A stretch of DNA of 41,824 nucleotides from an uncultured Anaerolineae bacterium. Its GTDB lineage: Bacteria; Chloroflexota; Anaerolineae; Aggregatilineales; UBA2796. The translations under genes and the position numbers were made by a program. Position 1 is the stretch's first letter. Every line of letters starts with the position of its first letter. The stretch lies in NCBI GenBank assembly GCA_938005675.1, contig CALKXH010000036.1, positions 1 to 41,824 of the forward strand, given 5' to 3'. Of this stretch, positions 15,943 through 23,513 are shown piece by piece. The notes below the pieces were generated by a model. It did no database searches. It saw only the letters and a list, made by a program, of their open reading frames with translations, and was not told the origin of the DNA.

Positions 15943-16470
15943 ATGTCTAACCGAGAGAATGACAGCGAAGAGACGAGCGTCACAGTCCATGAGCTGTTCT
16001 GCACGCGCTGTGGGCATCGGCTGCGTTCGGGCGAATTAGTCTGCTCAAACTGCGGCTTAGCCCTCAGCGTTCCGAATTCGACGGATCGGATTCAAGACAT
16101 TCCGAACATCCCGCCTGCAGGTCCGCAGCAGATGGGCGAGGCAATCGCCAGCCAAGAGAAGCCGATTGCCTTTGAACTTGACGGTCACATCCTCAACCTG
16201 ACCATCCAGGAGACTTTGATCGTCGGGCGGAGCGTCCCGAGCGAGCCGCCGCCCGATGTCGATCTCGCCCCGTACGGCGCAGAGCAGCATGGCGTCTCGC
16301 GCCGCCACTTACGCATCACTCGGCGCGGCAGCTTGATTTACATCGCCGACCTGAACAGCACCAACAAGACTTTCCTGAACGGGCGCCGCCTGATCCCCGA
16401 TGGCGACCGCCTGCTTCGCAGCGGCGATGAAATTCGGCTGGGGCGGCTGAAAATCCGCGTGCGCTTCTAG
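15943..16470 (+). CDS. Zinc-ribbon FHA-domain protein (copy 1)
   Basis: 175 residues from ATG 15943, preceded by AGGGGAGA. The N-terminus has two CxxC knuckles (CTRCGHRLRSGELVCSNCG), a zinc ribbon. A disordered Pro-rich link follows, then an FHA domain with IVGRS, HGVSRRHLRITR and DLNSTNKTFLNGRRL, holding the Gly-Arg, Ser-x-x-His and Asn residues that bind phosphothreonine. FHA domains read Ser/Thr-kinase signals; no such kinase is in the window. A second protein of exactly the same length and domain order lies at 35429-35956. It converges with the CHAD gene, with stops 3 nt apart. Confidence 0.9.
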   Translation: MSNRENDSEETSVTVHELFCTRCGHRLRSGELVCSNCGLALSVPNSTDRIQDIPNIPPAGPQQMGEAIASQEKPIAFELDGHILNLTIQETLIVGRSVPSEPPPDVDLAPYGAEQHGVSRRHLRITRRGSLIYIADLNSTNKTFLNGRRLIPDGDRLLRSGDEIRLGRLKIRVRF

Positions 16471-16473
16471 CGC

Positions 16474-17430
16474 CTAGAGCGCCGCCACAGCCAATCCGAG
16501 CGCCTGGCGCACCTCTGGCGCGGCAAATGCCGCCCACTGCTCAGCGAGCGTGGCGCGCAAGCGCTCCTGATCGGCGTGGCGCGTCGCCAGGTAGCGCTCC
16601 AGCGCCCGCTTGCCGCGTCGCAAATTCGGGAGGTGCAGCGCGCTCAGCTGCGCCGCCACTTTAGCGTCTTGCAGCTCGCCCAGAAAATCTTGCAGGCGCT
16701 TGCAAGCGTCCACCACCACCTCCGCCCGTGTGCCGAGCAGCTCGCCGAACGCCTCGATCAGGTAGCGCAAGCGTTTGACCTCGATGCGCAGAGCATGGAG
16801 GCGCTCGGCGCTGGCTGTGGCAAGGTGCGGCTCATAGGCGCGCACGACGCCGTACTGCTCGTAGATCAGGCGCGGGGCGATCTCACAGATGCGGCGCGGC
16901 ATCGGCTGATCGTCGGGCGACGGGCGGGCGGCGGCGTAGGGCGTCTGCAGGAAGGCGGCGAAATCGCTCAGGAAGGCATGGTGCGCCGCGCTATTGAGGT
17001 GATCGCACAGCTCAGCGCGCAAGGCGGCGTGCCGCTCGCCCAGTTGGGCGTCGATCAGGCGCAGATCGCGGCGGCGGGCGCTGGGCTGCTCTTTGGCGTA
17101 GCGCGCCAGATGCTCGCGATAAACGTCCAGATCGCGCACCGCTCCCAGCCGCTCCGCCGTCTCTTTGAGGGCGGCGCGCAGCGGCTTGAGGGCGTTCCAG
17201 CGGTAGTACGGGCGGAAAATGCGCATGGTGCTGCGCAGGCGGCGCGTCGCCACGCGCATCTGGTGGACTGCCTCGCTATCTTCGCTCGCCAGCACATCGG
17301 CTTGGCGCGCCAGCAGCTTGCCGAAGTGGAAGGCGAGGACTTTGCGCCCGCCTTCGCTCATCAGATCGTCGGGCTGGAGGTTAGGGCGCTCGGGCGCCTC
17401 GAAGCGGACTAGGGCTGTGCTGGTCTCCAC
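16474..17430 (-). CDS. CHAD-domain protein
   Basis: 318 residues, all helical, starting at GTG 17430. Two CHAD signatures are visible: HQMRVATRRLRSTMRIF near residues 56-72 and RLHALRIEVKRLRYLIEAFG near 209-228. These conserved His and basic residues line the polyphosphate-binding face in characterised CHAD domains. No CYTH triphosphatase domain is attached, so this is a CHAD-only protein. Known CHAD proteins bind inorganic polyphosphate and locate to polyphosphate granules. A polyphosphate kinase is encoded 20 kb away. The promoter was not clearly identified. Confidence 0.9.
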   Translation of the reverse strand: METSTALVRFEAPERPNLQPDDLMSEGGRKVLAFHFGKLLARQADVLASEDSEAVHQMRVATRRLRSTMRIFRPYYRWNALKPLRAALKETAERLGAVRDLDVYREHLARYAKEQPSARRRDLRLIDAQLGERHAALRAELCDHLNSAAHHAFLSDFAAFLQTPYAAARPSPDDQPMPRRICEIAPRLIYEQYGVVRAYEPHLATASAERLHALRIEVKRLRYLIEAFGELLGTRAEVVVDACKRLQDFLGELQDAKVAAQLSALHLPNLRRGKRALERYLATRHADQERLRATLAEQWAAFAAPEVRQALGLAVAAL

Positions 17431-17523
17431 GATTGCTCAATAGAACCTCGCTTTTAACGGTTGCTTAACATATTTTACACGAGTCGCCCAGAAAGTGTAG
17501 TTCGAAAAAGCCGCGCCAACAGG

Positions 17524-17552
17524 TTGACTCGTTTTTTGAGGCGTGCTACACT
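17524..17552 (+). promoter_or_regulatory. Promoter of the corrinoid importer operon
   Basis: TTGACT (17524-17529), a 17-bp spacer, then TACACT (17547-17552), with the TG-C extension at 17544-17546. This is the only promoter here with both a good -35 and an extended -10. Initiation near 17559 places the 5' end right before the aptamer's closing stem. Confidence 0.75.
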
Positions 17553-17561
17553 TGCTGACAT

Positions 17562-17698
17562 GATCAAAGGGCGCCGCTGCCCGGATGCACGGCGCGAGGT
17601 CGCTGAGACCTTCGGGGGAAGATCGGTGCAAGTCCGACGCTGTTCCCGCAACGGTAACGCCTGAGCGCTCAGGCGAAGCCCGAATGCCCACTTTGATC
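17562..17698 (+). ncRNA. Cobalamin riboswitch
   Basis: The aptamer is closed by GATCAAAG (17562-17569) pairing with CTTTGATC (17691-17698). Inside are the hallmark core GGGGGAAGATCGGTGCAAGT (17614-17633), the B12 box CCCGCAACGGTA (17645-17656) and the 3' element GAAGCCCGAATGCCCAC. A hairpin GGTC-GCTGA-GACC (17598-17610) and CTGAGCGCTCAG lie at expected helix positions. The class binds adenosylcobalamin or related corrinoids and lowers downstream expression when B12 is plentiful. The downstream BtuFCD-like importer and an intrinsic terminator fit transcriptional feedback. Confidence 0.93.
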
Positions 17699-17739
17699 CG
17701 ATAGTCGTGTTTCACCTTCGTGGACAAAGGGGAGCGCGT

Positions 17740-17871
17740 ATGGATGTTGATACCTCCATGCTGTCTTGCCCGCCACTAGGCGGGTTTTTTCATAATCGGC
17801 GCGCCAAACAGCATGGCGCGTGCATCCTTTGCCCAACTCGCCCGCAAAGCACACTGGGAAAGGATTTCTAA
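17740..17871 (+). CDS. 43-residue leader ORF between riboswitch and btuF (putative)
   Basis: ATG 17740 has an excellent Shine-Dalgarno sequence, AAAGGGGAG at 17726-17734, spaced 5 nt. The frame, starting MDVDTSMLSCPPLGGFFHNR, reads through the terminator hairpin and its T-run and stops at TAA 17869-17871. That is 3 nt before the btuF ATG, whose own Shine-Dalgarno sequence (AAAGGA) lies inside the frame. The product resembles no known protein. It may be translated to couple ribosomes to passage of the terminator or to re-initiate at btuF, or it may be a chance frame. Confidence 0.4.
   Translation: MDVDTSMLSCPPLGGFFHNRRAKQHGACILCPTRPQSTLGKDF
17769..17790 (+). terminator. Intrinsic terminator of the cobalamin riboswitch
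   Basis: CCCGCC, loop ACTA, GGCGGG, then six T residues: a canonical intrinsic terminator, 70 nt after the aptamer and 84 nt before btuF. It is the only hairpin with a T-run I noticed in the window. It is the likely expression platform, with an alternative antiterminator fold to be determined. Confidence 0.85.
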
Positions 17872-17874
17872 CCG

Positions 17875-19065
17875 ATGAAAATCGCCAAGTTCAGCCTGCT
17901 GATCGCCCTTGTTCTGGCAGTTGCCCTCAGCGGCGCGCCGAGCATCTACGGGCAAGACGGCAATCCGACCGAATGCATCACCACTTTCGATCCGAACGTG
18001 GATTACTTCCCGCAGAAGAGCGCGGTTGACTTCGCCACGGGCTTCAGCGTTGAGTACAACCGTCACTACAAGGTCGTGCGCGTGACGCGCCCGTGGGCGG
18101 GCGCCGAGAGCGGCTTCACTTACGTGCTGGTGCAGTGCGGCGCGCCCACGCCGAGCGATGAAGCCCTCAAAGATGTGGTCGTGGTCGAGATTCCGATAAG
18201 GTCACTTATCAGCATGTCGACCACCTACCTGCCGCACCTCGTCGAGCTGGGCGCGCTGGATGCGCTCGTCGGCGTGGATACCCTGCAGTACATCTCCGCG
18301 CCCGAAGTCATCGCGCTGGGCGAGGCGGGCAAGCTGACCGAGATCGGCAGCGGCGCCCAAGTGAACGTCGAGCAGGTTGCGCTGCTGAATCCCGACCTGA
18401 TCATGACCTACGGCAGCGGCTTCCCCGACTACGACGCGCATCCCAAGCTGATCGAGGCGGGCTACAAGGTCGCCCTGAACGGCGAGTTCGCCGAGAACAC
18501 GCCGCTCGGTCGGGCGGAGTGGATCAAGTTCACGGCGCTCTTCTTCAACGCCGAGGGGCGCGCCAACGCCTACTTTGAGGGCGTAGCGAAGGAGTATGAG
18601 CGCCTCGTGGCGCTGACCGAGCGCCTCAGCGAGCGCCCCAGCGTCCTGATCAACACGCCCTTCCAAGGCACGTGGTTCATGCCCGGCGGCAAGAGCTTCG
18701 CGGCGCGCTTCCTGCTGGACGCCGGCGCTAGCTACGCCTGGGCGGACGACGAATCGACCGGCAGCTTGCCGCTGAGCTTCGAGGAGGTCTTCGCCAAGGC
18801 GAGCGACGCCGAATTCTGGGTGAACGTCGGATTCTTCGGCTCGCTCAAAGACCTCGAAGCCGCCGATGCGCGCTTCGCCGAGTTCGCCGCCTTCAAGAAC
18901 GGCAAGGTCTTCAACAACGATAAGCGCACTAACGCCAACTTCGGCAACGATTACTTCGAGAGCGGCGTGATCCGCCCGCAGGTGATCCTCGCCGACCTGA
19001 TCAAGATTTTCCACCCCGACCTGCTGCCCGATCACGAGCTGGTCTACTATCGGCAGTTGGAGTAG
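17875..19065 (+). CDS. btuF: Corrinoid ABC transporter substrate-binding protein (BtuF-like)
   Basis: 396 residues with a Sec signal peptide (basic MKIAK, hydrophobic core to about residue 22, cleavage near SIYGQ) and no lipobox Cys. The body matches the TroA/BtuF clamp fold: IPIRSLISMSTTYLPHLVEL, a long helix joining the two lobes, and NPDLIMTYGSG. The C-terminal lobe holds GKVFNNDKRTNANFGNDYFE and VIRPQVILADLIKIFHPDLL. Siderophore or haem binding would look the same by sequence. The cobalamin riboswitch directly upstream and the BtuCD-type partners make corrinoid uptake the best call. An N-terminal region of about 90 residues before the first lobe is longer than in E. coli BtuF. Confidence 0.85.
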   Translation: MKIAKFSLLIALVLAVALSGAPSIYGQDGNPTECITTFDPNVDYFPQKSAVDFATGFSVEYNRHYKVVRVTRPWAGAESGFTYVLVQCGAPTPSDEALKDVVVVEIPIRSLISMSTTYLPHLVELGALDALVGVDTLQYISAPEVIALGEAGKLTEIGSGAQVNVEQVALLNPDLIMTYGSGFPDYDAHPKLIEAGYKVALNGEFAENTPLGRAEWIKFTALFFNAEGRANAYFEGVAKEYERLVALTERLSERPSVLINTPFQGTWFMPGGKSFAARFLLDAGASYAWADDESTGSLPLSFEEVFAKASDAEFWVNVGFFGSLKDLEAADARFAEFAAFKNGKVFNNDKRTNANFGNDYFESGVIRPQVILADLIKIFHPDLLPDHELVYYRQLE

Positions 19066-19080
19066 GTGAGGAGCAAGACT

Positions 19081-20175
19081 ATGGCAACGCGCTCTAAAGC
19101 GCAAGTGTGGCAATTGGCGCGCCTTGCCGCGCGCTTGGGCAGACGGAGCGCTGTGCTCGTAGCCTTGCTGATCGCCCTGATCGGCGCGTTCTGCCTCGTC
19201 TTGGCGGTCGGCTCGGTCAGCGTGCCGCTGGAGGACGTCTGGCGGGCGCTGATCGGGCAACCGACCAGCCGCCCCGCTTACGCCACCATCGTCACGCAGT
19301 TCCGTCTGCCGCGCGCCCTGACCGCCTTGCTGGCGGGAGCGGCGTTGGCGGTCGGCGGCGTGCAGATGCAAACCCTCTTCCGCAATCCGCTGACCGATCC
19401 GTTCGTGTTGGGCATCAGCGCGGGCGCCAGCTTGGGCGTGGCGCTGGTCGTCTTGGCGGTCGGCACAACGGGCGCGACGGTCTTGGCGGGCATCGGCTGG
19501 CTGGGCGATCTGAGCTTGGCGGCGGCGGCGAGCTTGGGCGCCGCGCTGATGCTGGGCATCGTGCTGAGCTTCGCCCAGCGCGTCCGCAGCTTTTTGACGC
19601 TGCTGATCGTCGGCTTGATGCTCGGCTACACCGTGAGCGCGTTCGTCAGCTTAATGCTGCATTTCGCCATCCCGGAGCGCATTCAGGCGTACATCAACTG
19701 GACGTTCGGCAGCTTCAGCGGCGTGACGTGGCGGCAATTGCCGATCCTCGCGCTGATTCTCGCCGTCGGCTTGGCGCTCAGCCTCGCGCTGATCAAGCCG
19801 CTCAACGCGCTGCTGCTGGGCGAGGCGTACGCCCAGAGTCTCGGCATCGATCTGCGCCGCGCGCGGATGGGCATCATCCTGAGCACGGCGCTGTTGGCGG
19901 GCGGCGTGACCGCTTTCTGCGGACCGATAGGCTTTCTGGGCATCGCCGTGCCGCATCTGAGCCGCATCCTGCTGCGCACGAGCGATCATCGTTGGCTGCT
20001 GCCGACGGCGATGCTGCTGGGCGGCTTGATCGCCAACCTCGCCGATCTGATCGCCCAAGTGCCGGGCAGGCAGATCATCTTGCCGCTGAACGCCGTCACC
20101 GCCCTGATCGGCGCGCCCGTAGTCGTGCTGATCGTGCTGAGTCAGCGCCGCCTGCGCGACACTTTCACCGCATGA
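19081..20175 (+). CDS. btuC: Corrinoid ABC transporter permease (BtuC/FecCD family)
   Basis: 364 residues from ATG 19081, with GAGGAG 7 nt upstream; the in-frame GTG 19066 is less likely. FecCD-family hallmarks are present: RLPRALTALLAGAALAVGGV, QTLFRNPLTDPFVLGISAGA, and the ATPase-contact loop with GPIGFLGIAVPHLSRILL near residues 280-297. About nine to ten membrane helices are expected, as in BtuC. Two copies form the channel for the BtuF-delivered substrate. The stop overlaps the ATPase start by 4 nt (ATGA). Confidence 0.9.
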   Translation: MATRSKAQVWQLARLAARLGRRSAVLVALLIALIGAFCLVLAVGSVSVPLEDVWRALIGQPTSRPAYATIVTQFRLPRALTALLAGAALAVGGVQMQTLFRNPLTDPFVLGISAGASLGVALVVLAVGTTGATVLAGIGWLGDLSLAAAASLGAALMLGIVLSFAQRVRSFLTLLIVGLMLGYTVSAFVSLMLHFAIPERIQAYINWTFGSFSGVTWRQLPILALILAVGLALSLALIKPLNALLLGEAYAQSLGIDLRRARMGIILSTALLAGGVTAFCGPIGFLGIAVPHLSRILLRTSDHRWLLPTAMLLGGLIANLADLIAQVPGRQIILPLNAVTALIGAPVVVLIVLSQRRLRDTFTA

Positions 20176-21164
20176 GTCAGACTGTCCTCACGGCGCAAGG
20201 GCTGAGCATCGGCTATTGGGCGGGGCGCGGCGCGCCCAAAGTCGTGCTGCGCGACCTGACCCTAGCCCTAGAGCGCGGGACGCTGGTCTGCTTGATCGGG
20301 CAGAACGGCGCGGGCAAGTCCACGCTGATGCGCACGCTCGCCGCCGTGCAGAAACCGTTAGCAGGGACGGTCTACATCGGCGCGGAGGACGTCCATCGTT
20401 TGCCGATCAGCCGTCTGGCGCGCTTGATCAGCATCGTGCTGACCGAACGCGCCCAAACTAGCCTCTTGAGCGCCTACGAGGTCGCGGCGCTCGGTCGCCT
20501 GCCCTACACCGATTGGACCGGGCGCTTGAGCGAGGCGGATCGAGCGGCGGTGGATTGGGCGCTGGAGGCAGTCGGCGCGAGCGACTTGGCGGCGCGCCCG
20601 ATCAGCGAGCTGAGCGACGGCGAGCGCCAAAAAGTCATGATCGGGCGGGCTTTGGCGCAAGAGACGCCGCTGATCTTCCTCGACGAGCCGACCGCTTTCC
20701 TCGATCTGCCCCGCCGCGTGGAGATCATGGCGCTCTTGCGGCGTTTGGCGCATCGGACGGGGCGGGCGGTGCTGCTCTCGACGCACGATCTCGATCTGGC
20801 TTTGCGCAGCGCCGATTGCGTCTGGCTGCTGGACGGCGCGGGCAGGTTGCAGGTCGGCGCGCCGGAAGATTTGGTGCTGAACGGGGCTTTCGCGCGCACC
20901 TTCGCCCGCGAGGGCGTCGCCTTCGATGCGCACAGCGGGGCGTTCAAGCTGTGCGGGGAGGTTCGCGGCGCCCTGAGCGTGCAGGGGACGGGCCTGGGCG
21001 CTTTTTGGACGGGTCGGGCGCTGGAGCGGGCGGGCTTCGTGGTGGCGGCGGGCGCGGCTGAGTCGGTGGAGGTGCTTGAGACGGGCTGGCTGTGGCGCGG
21101 GGCGCGCTATGAGTCGCTCGCCGCGCTGATCGCCGCCCTGCGCAACAGCGCCGACCTCGTTTGA
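20172..21164 (+). CDS. btuD: Corrinoid ABC transporter ATP-binding protein (BtuD-like) with C-terminal extension
   Basis: 330 residues from ATG 20172, overlapping the permease stop. Walker A GQNGAGKST near residues 40-48, signature LSDGERQKVMIGRALAQ near 149-165, Walker B LIFLDEPTAFLDLP and H-loop STHDLDLA are all intact. The core resembles FecE/BtuD. A further 75 residues or so follow the usual end, containing WTGRALERAGFVVAAGAAES and GWLWRGARYESLAALIAAL, a small domain of unknown role. The stop codon lies inside a perfect 12-bp inverted repeat. An open frame extends far upstream through btuC in this phase, but it is not coding. Confidence 0.92.
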   Translation: MSQTVLTAQGLSIGYWAGRGAPKVVLRDLTLALERGTLVCLIGQNGAGKSTLMRTLAAVQKPLAGTVYIGAEDVHRLPISRLARLISIVLTERAQTSLLSAYEVAALGRLPYTDWTGRLSEADRAAVDWALEAVGASDLAARPISELSDGERQKVMIGRALAQETPLIFLDEPTAFLDLPRRVEIMALLRRLAHRTGRAVLLSTHDLDLALRSADCVWLLDGAGRLQVGAPEDLVLNGAFARTFAREGVAFDAHSGAFKLCGEVRGALSVQGTGLGAFWTGRALERAGFVVAAGAAESVEVLETGWLWRGARYESLAALIAALRNSADLV

Positions 21165-21174
21165 GGTCGGCGCT
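21147..21174. terminator. 12-bp perfect hairpin between btuD and tRNA-His
   Basis: AGCGCCGACCTC (21147-21158), loop GTTT, GAGGTCGGCGCT (21163-21174). The 5' arm encodes the last residues of the ATPase and the 3' arm contains part of its stop. There is no T-run on either strand. Lying between convergent genes and ending 5 nt from the tRNA 3' end, it could end transcription from both sides or protect 3' ends. Confidence 0.65.
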
Positions 21175-21179
21175 ATGTG

Positions 21180-21252
21180 GGTGACCGGAGGGTTTCGAAC
21201 CCTCGACCTTCTGGGCCACAACCAGACGTGGTACCCCTCCACCACGGCCACC
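21180..21252 (-). tRNA. tRNA-His (anticodon GTG)
   Basis: Read on the minus strand, the extra G(-1) opposite C73 identifies tRNA-His. The acceptor stem is GTGGCCG/CGGTCAC (one G-T pair), the D stem GTGG/CCAC, the anticodon stem TCTGG/CCAGA with loop TTGTGGC, and the T arm GAGGG-TTCGAAA-CCCTC. The 3' CCA does not appear to be fully encoded (C73 is followed by CAC), so it would be added after transcription. Confidence 0.96.
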
Positions 21253-21272
21253 ATATCCTGTTGACGTCGCTG

Positions 21273-21281
21273 AGTCTAGCA
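21273..21281 (-). promoter_or_regulatory. Extended -10 promoter of tRNA-His
   Basis: The minus strand reads TGCTAGACT, 20 nt upstream of the mature tRNA 5' end, again the TGCTA form. Expected leader is about 13 nt. Confidence 0.5.
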
Positions 21282-21349
21282 CACTTTTCGCCATCTGGCT
21301 AGGGCTTTTTTGCGGTTGAGAGAAGAAATTCGCCTCGCGCAGCGGACTC

Positions 21350-21379
21350 TTGGCGAGTCGTGCGCCCGTTTGTTAGGAT
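21350..21379 (+). promoter_or_regulatory. Promoter of the metal ATPase with overlapping palindrome
   Basis: TTGGCG (21350-21355), an 18-bp spacer and TAGGAT (21374-21379) with a TG-N extension. GACTC-TTGGC-GAGTC (21345-21359) is a short palindrome centred on the -35, a position where a repressor would act. The rest of the intergenic DNA shows nothing further. Confidence 0.4.
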
Positions 21380-21413
21380 ATCAGCATCGCAAGCTTGTAA
21401 GAGTCTCACGCCA

Positions 21414-23513
21414 ATGACCCAGACGCACTCCTCAACGCCCGTGATCCTCGAAGTGCCGATTCACGGCATGGATTGCCACGAATGCACGCTGCACGTCCAG
21501 CGGGCGATTGCCTCGCTGAGCGGCGTGCAAGCGGTCGACGTCTTTTTGAGCAGTCAGAAGGCGCGCGTCGCCATCGATCCCGATCAGGTCAGCCTTGAGC
21601 GCATCCGCGAGGCGGTGCAGGAGGCGGGCTACAGCGTGCCATCGAGCGAGGCACCTCCGCAGGGCGGGCGGACGAACGCCCTGACGCGGCGGCTGCTGGC
21701 GCTCTTCGGTTTGGTGGTCGGCGTGGTGCTATTTGTGGTGGTGGTGGGCGAGTGGCTGGGCGTCTTCGAGCGGCTGAGCGCCCTTGTGCCGTATCCGCTG
21801 GGGGCGGCAGCTGTGTTGCTGGCTGCGGCGCCGATCCTGCGCGATGTGCTGCGCGCCGCGCTCAGGCGGCAGATCAACTCGCACACGCTGATGAGCGTCG
21901 GCATGGCGGCGGCGCTGCTGGTGGGCGAGTGGGCGACGGCGGGCGTGGTGGTGCTGTTCATGTACGTCGGCACGAGCATCGAGCAGCTCACGGCGGAGCG
22001 GGCGCGCCGCGCCGTCAAAGACCTGACCGCCCTCGCCCCGCAGATGGCGCGCCTGTGGCGGGCGGGCGCTGAGCAGGTCGTGCCGCTGAGCGAGGTGCGC
22101 GTGGGCGATGAAGTGATCGTGCGGCACGGCGAGGCGATCCCGACCGACGGCGTGGTCTGCGAGGGGCAAGCCGCCGTCGATCAAGCCATGATCACGGGCG
22201 AGTCGCTGCCCGTTGAGGTGAGCGTCGGGGCGCGAGTCTACGCTGCGACGCTGATTCAAAACGGCTATCTGCGCGTGCGCGTGACGGCGCTGGGCGCCGA
22301 GAGCACGTTCGGGCGCATCCTGAAGCTGGTGGAGGAGGCGGAGGCGCATCGCGGCGATGTGCAGCGCCTCGCCGACCGTTTCGCGAGCTATTTTCTGCCT
22401 GTGGTGGCGAGCATCGCCGCCCTGACCTTCCTGCTGAGCGGCAACGCCTTAGCGACGGCGGCGGTCTTGGTGGTGGCTTGCTCGTGCTCGTTCGCGCTCG
22501 CCACGCCGATTGCGATGTTAGCCAGCATCGGGGCGGGCGCGCGGCGCGGCGTGCTGATCAAAGGCGGCAAGTACATCGAGGTCTTGGCGCGCGCCGATGT
22601 GCTGCTGATCGATAAGACCGGCACCCTCACGCTGGGCAAGCCGCGCCTGACCGACGTGATCGCGCTCGCCGATGCCTCTGAGAGCGAGGTTTTGCGCCTC
22701 GCCGCCGCCGCCGAGCGCTACTCGGAGCATCCGTTGGCGGCGGCGGTGCGCGCCGCCGCCGTCGAGCGCGCCCTGAGCGTCCCGCTGCCAGAGTCGTTTG
22801 AGGCGCTGACGGGCTTGGGCGTGCGAGCTGTGGTCGAGGGGCGGCAGATCGCGGTCGGCAACCCGCGCTTGGTCGGCGCGGAGCTGCCTGAGGCGGCGGC
22901 GCTGGCGGCGCAGGGCAAGGCGCTGCTCTACGTGGCGCGCGATGAGCAGCTGATCGGCATCCTCGCGGCGGCGGATACGCTCCGCCCCGAAGTGCCGACG
23001 GCGCTGCAGGAGCTGCGCGAATTGGGCGTTCAGCACATCGAGCTGCTGACCGGCGATAACGAGCGGGCAGCTGAGGCGCTCTGCGCGCCGTTGGGCATCC
23101 CGTTCCGCGCCAATCTGCTGCCTGAGGATAAGATTCGGGTTGTGCGGGAATATCAGGCGCGCGGGCGGACGGTCGTGATGGTGGGCGATGGCGTCAACGA
23201 TGCGCCCGCCCTCGCGCAGGCGGATGTGGGCATGGCGATGGGCGCGGCGGGCTCGCCGATTGCCATCGAGGCGGCGCACATCACCTTGATGGGCGAGGAT
23301 TGGCGCTTGGTGGCGCAAGCCTTCCGCATTGCGCGGCGCACCATGCGGGTCGTGCGCCTGAATCTCGGCTTGACGGCGCTCTACAACTTGGCGGGCTTGA
23401 GTCTGGCGGCGTTCGGGCTGTTGCCGCCGGTTTTGGCGGCGGCGGCGCAATCGATTCCCGATCTGGGCATTGTGGGCAACTCGGCGCGCCTGTTGCGGGC
23501 TATTGACCGGTGA
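21414..23513 (+). CDS. P1B-type heavy-metal transporting ATPase with a CSC membrane motif
   Basis: 699 residues from ATG 21414. An N-terminal HMA domain carries GMDCHECT (Cys21, Cys24). The actuator loop has TGES (MITGESLPVEV). The metal-binding membrane helix reads VVACSCSFALATP (Cys356, Ser357, Cys358), where most family members have CPC, CPH or SPC. DKTGTLT follows with Asp400 as phosphorylation site, then SEHPLA of the nucleotide domain and GDGVNDAPALAQADVGMAMG. The last helices end in AAAAQSIPDLGIVGNSARLL. The enzyme exports or translocates a transition metal driven by ATP. The changed motif and divergent last helix make Cu(I) or Zn(II) assignment unsafe. It stands alone, with no metallochaperone or sensor gene beside it. 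Confidence 0.93.
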   Translation: MTQTHSSTPVILEVPIHGMDCHECTLHVQRAIASLSGVQAVDVFLSSQKARVAIDPDQVSLERIREAVQEAGYSVPSSEAPPQGGRTNALTRRLLALFGLVVGVVLFVVVVGEWLGVFERLSALVPYPLGAAAVLLAAAPILRDVLRAALRRQINSHTLMSVGMAAALLVGEWATAGVVVLFMYVGTSIEQLTAERARRAVKDLTALAPQMARLWRAGAEQVVPLSEVRVGDEVIVRHGEAIPTDGVVCEGQAAVDQAMITGESLPVEVSVGARVYAATLIQNGYLRVRVTALGAESTFGRILKLVEEAEAHRGDVQRLADRFASYFLPVVASIAALTFLLSGNALATAAVLVVACSCSFALATPIAMLASIGAGARRGVLIKGGKYIEVLARADVLLIDKTGTLTLGKPRLTDVIALADASESEVLRLAAAAERYSEHPLAAAVRAAAVERALSVPLPESFEALTGLGVRAVVEGRQIAVGNPRLVGAELPEAAALAAQGKALLYVARDEQLIGILAAADTLRPEVPTALQELRELGVQHIELLTGDNERAAEALCAPLGIPFRANLLPEDKIRVVREYQARGRTVVMVGDGVNDAPALAQADVGMAMGAAGSPIAIEAAHITLMGEDWRLVAQAFRIARRTMRVVRLNLGLTALYNLAGLSLAAFGLLPPVLAAAAQSIPDLGIVGNSARLLRAIDR

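Noticed and set aside
17820-18029. 69-codon frame overlapping the leader and btuF
   Set aside because: Out of phase with btuF; the btuF signal peptide and start explain the region.
19107-20171. Long N-terminal extension of the BtuD-like frame through btuC
   Set aside because: It overlaps the true permease gene in another phase, is rich in Arg and Ala, and the ATPase has a natural ATG at 20172 overlapping the permease stop.
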